DNA of 46,048 nucleotides from Phaeovulum veldkampii DSM 11550 (GTDB taxonomy: Bacteria; Pseudomonadota; Alphaproteobacteria; Rhodobacterales; Rhodobacteraceae). The position numbers and the translations under genes are program-made. The stretch is from NCBI RefSeq assembly GCF_003034995.1, contig NZ_PZKF01000024.1:1-46048 (forward strand), in the 5' to 3' direction. Below, in pieces: positions 40,984 to 46,048 of the stretch. The notes beneath the pieces are model-generated. The model was not told the origin of the DNA. It saw nothing but the letters and a program-made list of their open reading frames with translations, and did no database searches. The first letter of the stretch is position 1; each line of letters begins with the position of its first letter.

Positions 40984-41819
40984 GGCGCACCCGGTTTGCG
41001 CCCTCGCCAACCGGCTGGCTGCATCTGGGCCATGCCTATGCCGCGCTGGTGGCGGCCGGTCGCGCCGATCCGGGGCAATTTCTGCTGCGGATCGAGGATA
41101 TCGACCGCGCCCGATGCCGGACCGACTATGAACAGGCGATCTTTGACGATCTGGAATGGCTGGGCCTGAAGTGGCCGCGCCCCGTTCTGCGCCAGTCCAA
41201 CCGGATGGATTCCTATGAAACGGCCCTGAACCAACTGATTTCGCTGGGGCTTTGTTACCCGTGCTGCTGCACGCGGGGCGACATTCGCGCGGCTCTTTCG
41301 GCACCGCAGGAAGGCGCGCCGATGATCGGCCCCGATGGTCCGGTCTACCCCGGCACCTGCCGCGCGCGGCCCATGGCCGCGGCCGGGTCGGGTGATGTGA
41401 TCCGGCTGAACATGGCGCGCGCGCTGGACCATCTGGGCGACTTGCCCGATTTCACAGAAACCGGCCCCACCCATGCCGGGCACCACCGGCTGCACCCCGA
41501 CTGGCTGCGGCGCCAGGCAGGCGATGTGGTGCTGGCGCGGCGAGGCTTTGGCACCTCTTATCACCTTGCCGTCGTGGTCGATGACGCTGCGCAGGGCATC
41601 ACCGATGTCACCCGCGGCGAAGACCTGTTCGAGGCGACATTCGTGCATGTCCTGCTTCAGGCGGCGCTAGAGCTTCCGACGCCAAGCTACCACCACCACA
41701 GCCTTATTCGAGACAGCGAGGGCAAGCGTCTGGCCAAGCGCGACGATGCGCGCGCCCTGCGCAGCCTGCGTGCCCAGGGCGCCACGCCCGCCGATATCCG
41801 CCGGCTGATCGGGCTTTAG
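40962..41819 (+). CDS. gluQ: GluQ, glutamyl-queuosine tRNA(Asp) synthetase
   Basis: 285 aa. Truncated glutamyl-tRNA synthetase paralogue that attaches Glu to queuosine-34 of tRNA(Asp). It has the catalytic core only: [19 protein letters not shown] (HIGH-type) near 10, the zinc-site cysteines in YPCCCTRGD and YPGTCRAR near 105-130, and [10 protein letters not shown] (KMSKS-type) near 254; the anticodon-binding domain of GluRS is absent. The ATG at 40962 lies inside the end of trmFO and lacks a good ribosome-binding site, so coupling is likely. Its TAG overlaps the TAA of the convergent dehydrogenase by two bases. Confidence 0.93.
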   Translation: MACSASLRRTRFAPSPTGWLHLGHAYAALVAAGRADPGQFLLRIEDIDRARCRTDYEQAIFDDLEWLGLKWPRPVLRQSNRMDSYETALNQLISLGLCYPCCCTRGDIRAALSAPQEGAPMIGPDGPVYPGTCRARPMAAAGSGDVIRLNMARALDHLGDLPDFTETGPTHAGHHRLHPDWLRRQAGDVVLARRGFGTSYHLAVVVDDAAQGITDVTRGEDLFEATFVHVLLQAALELPTPSYHHHSLIRDSEGKRLAKRDDARALRSLRAQGATPADIRRLIGL

Positions 41820-42688
41820 CCCAGGGCGCGCAGCCGGGCGATCAGGCTTGACGTATCCCAGCGCCCGCCGCCCATCTTCTGCACATCCTTGTAGAACTGA
41901 TCCACCAGCGCCGTCACCGGCAGGCTGGCGCCGGTGTCATTGGCGGTGGCCAGGCAGATGCCCAGATCCTTGCGCATCCAGTCCACCGCAAAGCCGAAAT
42001 CGAAACGGTTTTCTTCCATGGTCTTGTAGCGGTTCTGCATCTGCCAGCTTCCGGCTGCGCCCTGGCTGATGACCTCGACCACCTCGGAAATCGACAGCCC
42101 CGCCTTTTCGGCGAAATGCAGCGCCTCGGACAGGCCCTGCACCAGCCCGGCAATGGCGATCTGGTTGCACATCTTGGCCAACTGGCCCGCGCCCGACGCG
42201 CCCATCCGGCGGCAGATCCTGGCATAGGCCGCCATCACCGGCTCGGCCCGCGCATAATCGTCGGCAGAACCGCCGCACATGATGGAAAGCTGCCCGTTCT
42301 CGGCCCCCGCCTGCCCGCCCGACACCGGCGCATCGACAAAGCCCAGCCCCTGCGCCGCCGCAACCCCGGCCAGCTCGCGCGTCACCTGGGCCGAAACCGT
42401 GGTGTGATCGACGAAAACCGCCCCAGCCGTCATCGCGGCGAATGCGCCCGCGTCGCCCAGACAGACCGCGCGCAGATCATCATCGTTGCCCACGCAGGCC
42501 ATGACAAATTCGGCATCGCGCGCGGCATCGGCGGGCGTTGCGGCCCAGTCGCCCTTGTGGCGTTTCACCCAGGCCTCTGCCTTGGCGGCGGTGCGGTTGT
42601 AGACCGTCACCTCATGCCCCTTGGCCGCCAGATGGCCCGCCATCGGAAAGCCCATCACCCCCAGCCCCAGAAACGCAATCCGTGCCAT
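41816..42688 (-). CDS. Beta-hydroxyacid dehydrogenase (3-hydroxyisobutyrate / tartronate semialdehyde reductase family)
   Basis: 290 aa. NAD(P)-dependent oxidoreductase of the 6-phosphogluconate-dehydrogenase-like family. IAFLGLGVMGFPMAGHL at the N-terminus is the nucleotide motif; FVDAPVSGGQAGAENGQLSI near 118 is the substrate signature; the catalytic Lys is in GQLAKMCNQ near 172. The substrate (3-hydroxyisobutyrate, tartronate semialdehyde or succinic semialdehyde) cannot be resolved from the sequence. ATG 42688 follows GGGGGGTGTC. The open frame goes on upstream but lies in the divergent acylase gene. Confidence 0.88.
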   Translation of the reverse strand: MARIAFLGLGVMGFPMAGHLAAKGHEVTVYNRTAAKAEAWVKRHKGDWAATPADAARDAEFVMACVGNDDDLRAVCLGDAGAFAAMTAGAVFVDHTTVSAQVTRELAGVAAAQGLGFVDAPVSGGQAGAENGQLSIMCGGSADDYARAEPVMAAYARICRRMGASGAGQLAKMCNQIAIAGLVQGLSEALHFAEKAGLSISEVVEVISQGAAGSWQMQNRYKTMEENRFDFGFAVDWMRKDLGICLATANDTGASLPVTALVDQFYKDVQKMGGGRWDTSSLIARLRALG

Positions 42689-42799
42689 GACACCCCCCGT
42701 TCGCGCAAACGCGCGTTGATCATTGTCGCGTGCTGACTTAGTTACGCAAGCGCCCCAAGGCGTCAACCTTTCCCGCTTCCACGCCCATTTCGAGGTTCC

Positions 42800-45283
42800 A
42801 TGCTGATCGCCTTTCGCTGGCTTGTGCGCCTGATCTCGGCTGTCCTGATCCTGTCGGTGCTGGGGCTGGCGGGGGCGTGGTATTTCGCGGCGCGATCCTT
42901 GCCGGATTACAACGAGGCGCTGGAGGTCGCGGGGCTGGGCGCGCCGGTCGAGATCGTGCGCACCACCGATAACGTGCCCCATATCTTTGGCGCCTCCGAT
43001 GACGATGTGTTCTTCGGGCTTGGCCTGGCCCATGCCCAGGACCGGCTGTGGCAGATGGTGATGTTGCGCCGCACCGTGCAGGGGCGGCTGGCCGAGGTGT
43101 TCGGCCCCCGCGCCCTGCCCACCGACGAATTGATGCGGCGGCTGGATCTTTACACGCTGGCGACCCAATCGGTGACCGCGCAGGACGCCCGCACCCGCGC
43201 CGCCCTTGATGCCTACGCCCGTGGCGTGAACGCCTGGATCGAAGAGGTCAACACAGGCGCTCGCGGTCGCGGCGCGCCCGAATTCTTCGTGTTCAACGCC
43301 GAAATCGCCTATTGGCAGGCCGCCGATTCGATCGCGATCCTGAAGCTGATGGCGCTGGAACAGTCGGGCAACCTGCATGACGAGGTGCTGCGCGCGCGGA
43401 TTTCGCTGCAAAACCCCGCCTGGGTCGCCGATCTGATGCCTGACATGCCCGGCCCTGGCATCGCCGCCCTGCCCGATTATGCCGCGCTCTTTCCGCAGGC
43501 CCCCGCCCCGATCCGGCAGGCGGCGGGCACCTCCGATCCGTTCCTGCCGCTGGCCCCGCGCGGTCTGGGCGGCGCGTCGAACGCTTGGGCGGCGGCGCCC
43601 AAACGCGCGGCCGCGGGCGGGGCGCTGCTGGCCAATGACCCGCATCTGGGCCTGTCGGCGCCGTCGGTCTGGTATCTCGCCCGGCTGGAGCTAGCCTCGG
43701 GCGGGGTGATCGGTGGCACCATCCCCGGCATTCCTGCGGTGCTGACGGGGCGCAATGGCGATCTGGGCTGGGGCATCACCACGGCCTATGCCGACGATCA
43801 GGATCTGTTCATCGAGGAACTCGACCCCGCCGACCCCGAGCGTTACCGCACCCCCGAGGGCTGGGCCGGGTTCGAAACCCGCCGCACGATCCTCAAGGTC
43901 AAGGATCAGGCCCCCGTCACCCTGACCCTGCGCTGGAGCGATAATGGCCCGATCCTGCCGCCCGCGCAGTTCGATCTGGCCGCGGTCACACCGCGCGGCC
44001 ATGCGGTCGCGCTGTCGTGGACGGGGCTTGACCCGGCCGACACCTCGATGAGCGCGGCCGTCGCGCTGATGGCGGCCCGCAGCGTGGCCGAGGCCGAGGC
44101 GGCGGGCGCCGCCTTCATCGCCCCGGCCCTGAACCTGACGCTGGCCGATGCCACGGGCAAAGTGGGGCAAATTCTGATTGGTGCGTTGCCCCGGCGCGAC
44201 GCCGCCCACCAAAGCCAGGGCCGGATGCCCAGCCCCGGCTGGATCGCGACCAACCGCTGGCAGGGGCGGCTGGCCTATGCCACCAACCCGCGGGTGATCG
44301 CGCCGCAGGGCGGGATCGTGGGCAACACCAACAACAAGACCGTGGACCGGCCGTTCCCGGTGCATGTCAGCTTTGACTGGGGCGACAGCCAGCGGGTTCT
44401 GCGCTGGCTCAAACTGATGCAGGACCGCGAGGTGCATTCGCGCGAAAGCTTCATCGCGGCGCAACTGGATGCCGTCAGCCCCGCAGCGCGCGGCCTGCTG
44501 CCGCTGGTGGGGGCCGATCTGTGGTTTACCGGGCAGGCCGCCCCCGAGGGCACACCCGAACGCCGCCGCCAGCGCGCGCTGGAACTGCTGGCGAACTGGG
44601 ACGGCGAGATGAACGAACATCTGCCAGAACCGCTGATCTATGCGGCCTGGATGCGCGCGCTTCAGGCGCGGCTGCTGCGCGACGAACTGGGGCCGCTGGC
44701 ACCCGCCTTCCTCCATCTCGAACCGCTGTTCATCGAGCGGGTGTTCCGCAACGTCCAGGGCGCAGGCAAATGGTGCGACGTGATCCAGTCGGCGCCGGTC
44801 GAGACCTGCACCGATATTGCGCGCATCGCGCTGGATGATGCGCTGCTGGATCTGTCGTCGCGCTTTGGCGCCAATATCGAAAGCTGGCGCTGGGGCGATG
44901 CGCATCAGGCGCAGCATGATCATGCGGTGCTGGGCCGCTTGCCTTTTCTGGGCGCGCTGGTCAACATCCGCCAATCGACCTCGGGGGGCGATTTCACGCT
45001 GATGCGGGGCCGCACCGCGGGCACCGGCCCCGAGCCTTTTGCAAATGTCCATGGCGCGGGCTATCGCGGGGTTTACGATTTTGCCGACCCCGACAGTTCG
45101 GTCTTCGTGATTGCCACCGGCCAGTCGGGCCACCCCCTCAGCCGCCACTATGACGATCTGGCGGGGCTGTGGCGGCGGGGCGAATATATCCCGATGTCGC
45201 TTGATCCGGGGCTGGCGCGGGCCGCCGCCGCCGGGATCACCGTGCTGACCCCCGCTCCGGGCCTCGCTGCGCGGCAGGATTGA
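42800..45283 (+). CDS. Penicillin-acylase-family Ntn hydrolase
   Basis: 827 aa. Periplasmic amidase of the Ntn-hydrolase superfamily (penicillin G acylase, cephalosporin or acyl-homoserine-lactone acylases). An N-terminal hydrophobic segment (about 8-31) is a signal or anchor. The alpha chain follows, then GLGGASNAWA with Ser260, the expected nucleophile that becomes the new N-terminus after self-cleavage. The beta chain carries the family segments NDPHLGLSAPSVWYLARL and GIPAVLTGRNGDLGWGITTAYAD (split), with NTNNKT near 512. The natural substrate cannot be deduced; quorum-signal acylase, peptide or cell-wall fragment amidase are all possible. It stands alone, divergent from the dehydrogenase and 237 nt before pucB. 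Confidence 0.88.
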   Translation: MLIAFRWLVRLISAVLILSVLGLAGAWYFAARSLPDYNEALEVAGLGAPVEIVRTTDNVPHIFGASDDDVFFGLGLAHAQDRLWQMVMLRRTVQGRLAEVFGPRALPTDELMRRLDLYTLATQSVTAQDARTRAALDAYARGVNAWIEEVNTGARGRGAPEFFVFNAEIAYWQAADSIAILKLMALEQSGNLHDEVLRARISLQNPAWVADLMPDMPGPGIAALPDYAALFPQAPAPIRQAAGTSDPFLPLAPRGLGGASNAWAAAPKRAAAGGALLANDPHLGLSAPSVWYLARLELASGGVIGGTIPGIPAVLTGRNGDLGWGITTAYADDQDLFIEELDPADPERYRTPEGWAGFETRRTILKVKDQAPVTLTLRWSDNGPILPPAQFDLAAVTPRGHAVALSWTGLDPADTSMSAAVALMAARSVAEAEAAGAAFIAPALNLTLADATGKVGQILIGALPRRDAAHQSQGRMPSPGWIATNRWQGRLAYATNPRVIAPQGGIVGNTNNKTVDRPFPVHVSFDWGDSQRVLRWLKLMQDREVHSRESFIAAQLDAVSPAARGLLPLVGADLWFTGQAAPEGTPERRRQRALELLANWDGEMNEHLPEPLIYAAWMRALQARLLRDELGPLAPAFLHLEPLFIERVFRNVQGAGKWCDVIQSAPVETCTDIARIALDDALLDLSSRFGANIESWRWGDAHQAQHDHAVLGRLPFLGALVNIRQSTSGGDFTLMRGRTAGTGPEPFANVHGAGYRGVYDFADPDSSVFVIATGQSGHPLSRHYDDLAGLWRRGEYIPMSLDPGLARAAAAGITVLTPAPGLAARQD

Positions 45284-45359
45284 GGCCGCCCAGACACCTG
45301 CCCGCCGGGTGCGGAACAATAAGTCGCACCATCGCGGCCCTGATCCGATCAAGTTAGCG

Positions 45360-45388
45360 TTGAGATTATCACAGTGTCGTGAAATGAT
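45360..45388 (+). promoter_or_regulatory. Predicted puc operon promoter
   Basis: TTGAGA (45360-45365, five of six to consensus), a 17-nt spacer and AATGAT (45383-45388). The spacer contains TCAC-N6-GTGA (45369-45382), a small dyad. The start point would be about 125 nt before pucB, so a long leader is predicted. A near-FNR dyad (CTGAT-N3-ATCAA) lies upstream at 45341-45353, but its spacing is one base short. Confidence 0.5.
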
Positions 45389-45430
45389 GCACTGCGATAA
45401 ACCGGTCCCAGGGCGCCGGGCGCGAACGGT

Positions 45431-45464
45431 CGGCTGCACGACCCCACCGGGTATCACGCAGCCG
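45431..45464 (+). promoter_or_regulatory. Leader hairpin upstream of pucB
   Basis: CGGCTGC (45431-45437) pairs perfectly with GCAGCCG (45458-45464) across a 20-nt loop; an alternative shorter stem GGTCG / CGACC (45428-45443) competes with it. It lies in the predicted puc leader and may stabilise the abundant puc message or allow two alternative folds. Confidence 0.4.
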
Positions 45465-45520
45465 AAGCCAGCGAGCAGCCCTACATGCAAAGTCGAATAC
45501 CAGATTGGGGAGACGACACG

Positions 45521-45673
45521 ATGGATGACATGAACAAAGTCTGGCCGAGCGGCCTGACCCTTGCCGAAGCGGAAGAAGTGCAGAAGCAACTCGTGCTCGG
45601 CACCCGCGTTTTCGGCGGCATCGCGCTGCTGGCGCACTTCCTGGCGGCGATCGCCACACCGTGGCTCGGCTAA
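45521..45673 (+). CDS. pucB: PucB, light-harvesting complex 2 (B800-850) beta chain
   Basis: 50 aa. Antenna polypeptide with one membrane helix. The sequence is close to the Rhodobacter sphaeroides LH2 beta chain: [16 protein letters not shown] at the N-terminus, [17 protein letters not shown] for the helix with His39, the ligand of B850 bacteriochlorophyll, and ATPWLG at the end. Position 21 is Gln (EEVQKQL) where the R. sphaeroides protein has His (EEVHKQL), a residue tied to the B800 site. The ATG follows GGGGAGACGACACG. pucA begins 13 nt after its stop. Confidence 0.96.
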   Translation: MDDMNKVWPSGLTLAEAEEVQKQLVLGTRVFGGIALLAHFLAAIATPWLG

Positions 45674-45686
45674 GGGAGAATTGATC

Positions 45687-46048
45687 ATGAACAACGCGAA
45701 ACTCTGGCTTGTTGTCAAACCGACGACTGGCGTTCCCCTGTTCCTCAGCGCCGTCGCAATCAGCTCGTTTGCCGTGCACTACATGCTGGTGAAAGACACC
45801 ACCTGGTTTGCCGCTTACCACAACGGTAGTGCGGCGGTTGCGGCTCCGGCTGCGGCCCCGGCGGAAGAAGCGGTTGCCGAAGAGGCTGTTGTCGAAGCCC
45901 CGGCTGCTGAAGCTGCCCCGGTCGCGGAAGAACCCGCCGCTGAGGCCCCGGCTGCCGAAGCCGCCCCGGTCGCGGAAGAACCCGCCGCTGAGGCCCCGGC
46001 TGCTGAAGCTGCACCCGCCGCCGAAGAGCCCGCCGCTGAGGCCCCGGC
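45687..46048 (+). CDS. pucA: PucA, LH2 alpha chain with long repeat tail (3' end cut by window)
   Basis: At least 120 aa; the window ends in frame with no stop. The first 53 residues form a normal LH2 alpha chain: KLWLVVKPTTGVPLFLSAVA, His31 as B850 ligand in SFAVHYMLV, and DTTWFAAYHNGSAAVAA. Tyr44 is kept, with His45 where most LH2 chains have Tyr or Trp. Known alpha chains end about here, but this one continues with over 65 residues of Ala, Pro, Glu and Val, mainly a 16-residue repeat EAPAAEAAPVAEEPAA. C-terminal extensions of LH2 alpha are known from Rubrivivax gelatinosus and, as I recall, Rhodovulum sulfidophilum. GGGAGAATTGATC precedes the ATG. Confidence 0.94.
   Translation, partial: MNNAKLWLVVKPTTGVPLFLSAVAISSFAVHYMLVKDTTWFAAYHNGSAAVAAPAAAPAEEAVAEEAVVEAPAAEAAPVAEEPAAEAPAAEAAPVAEEPAAEAPAAEAAPAAEEPAAEAP
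45894..46048 (+). repeat. 48-bp tandem repeat encoding the PucA tail
   Basis: Three full copies of a 48-bp (16-codon) unit, 45894-45941, 45942-45989 and 45990-46037, plus 11 bases of a fourth, which continues past the window. Copies 1 and 2 give the same peptide, EAPAAEAAPVAEEPAA; copy 3 has Ala for Val. Synonymous third-base differences exist, so the repeat is under amino-acid-level selection or slowly diverging. Confidence 0.9.

Noticed and set aside
38731-41304. Minus-strand open frame of 857 codons across the beta-barrel, trmFO and gluQ genes
   Set aside because: Antisense shadow of well-identified genes; composition is low-complexity and no family motif is visible.
45341-45353. FNR-like dyad CTGAT...ATCAA upstream of pucB
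   Set aside because: The half-sites are 3 bases apart instead of the 4 of TTGAT-N4-ATCAA, and one arm has a mismatch; not called as an FnrL site.
45284-45520. PpsR/CrtJ site (TGT-N12-ACA) expected in a puc promoter
   Set aside because: Read through the region for TGT with ACA 12 bases on; the only near case, TGT at 45375, is followed by CAC. No site called.
43691-45718. Minus-strand open frame of 675 codons opposite the acylase and puc genes
   Set aside because: Runs through both the acylase and the puc promoter on the wrong strand; no motif.
1-46048. CRISPR arrays, tRNA or rRNA genes, insertion sequences, prophage
   Set aside because: No regularly spaced repeats, cloverleaf-like sequence, rRNA segment, transposase or phage protein was recognised; the only tandem repeats are coding (mug, pucA).

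Overview
The window looks like the chromosome of a purple non-sulfur alphaproteobacterium of the Rhodobacter/Rhodovulum type (Rhodobacteraceae). The reasons are high GC content, a complete sox sulfur-oxidation cluster with soxCD and soxF, genes for the LH2 antenna (pucBA) at the right edge, alphaproteobacterial lpxI, and the gene order pyrH-frr-uppS-cdsA-dxr-rseP-bamA-skp-fabZ-lpxA-lpxI-lpxB. A marine Rhodovulum-like species is my best guess; this is inference from gene content, not from a 16S sequence.

Region 1 (1-10831) holds the sox cluster. On the minus strand, reading right to left, are soxV, soxW, soxX, soxY, soxZ, soxA, soxB, soxC, soxD, soxE and soxF. Divergent from them on the plus strand are soxS and soxR. 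Together they encode the periplasmic thiosulfate-oxidising multienzyme system, its thiol-redox maintenance arm (SoxS, V, W) and an ArsR-type persulfide-sensing repressor. A perfect ATTC-N8-GAAT operator lies upstream of soxX, a degenerate one lies between soxS and soxV, and a terminator-like hairpin separates soxA from soxB. The soxV start region suggests a one-base frameshift.

Region 2 (10837-22791) is a minus-strand envelope cluster for lipid A (lpxA, lpxI, lpxB), fatty acid dehydration (fabZ), outer-membrane assembly (bamA, skp), site-2 proteolysis (rseP), isoprenoid and phospholipid synthesis (dxr, uppS, cdsA), ribosome recycling (frr) and UMP kinase (pyrH). Divergent miaA follows, then an AraC-type regulator, a YqhA-like membrane protein, and the minus-strand trio hisD / UPF0262 / low-molecular-weight phosphatase-like gene (25426-27676).

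Region 3 (27851-33947) is the most interesting accessory block: two convergent, translationally coupled operons. The plus operon encodes a NeuC-like UDP-GlcNAc 2-epimerase and two different tandem WaaA/KdtA-type (GT30-like) glycosyltransferases, the first carrying a nine-G run. The minus operon encodes a Gfo/Idh oxidoreductase, a NeuA/LegF-like CMP-sugar synthetase and an SDR. The set looks like part of a CMP-activated acidic-sugar pathway paired with a Kdo-transferase-type enzyme, but no neuB-like synthase is in the window.

Region 4 (34022-45283) is mostly housekeeping: a RatA/COQ10-like START protein, hpt, a Mug-like glycosylase, a 61-residue membrane protein, gyrA with a clear promoter and a textbook terminator, a secreted beta-barrel-like protein behind a full CtrA box, trmFO, gluQ, a beta-hydroxyacid dehydrogenase and a penicillin-acylase-family hydrolase.

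Region 5 (45284-46048) is the start of the puc operon: promoter, structured leader, pucB, and pucA cut by the window edge. PucA has a long Ala/Pro/Glu-rich C-terminal extension of 16-residue repeats, and PucB carries Gln where the known antenna has the His near B800. No rRNA, tRNA, CRISPR array, insertion sequence or phage gene was seen, and no gene-free stretch exceeds 300 bases; the longest are 45284-45520 and 38621-38832.
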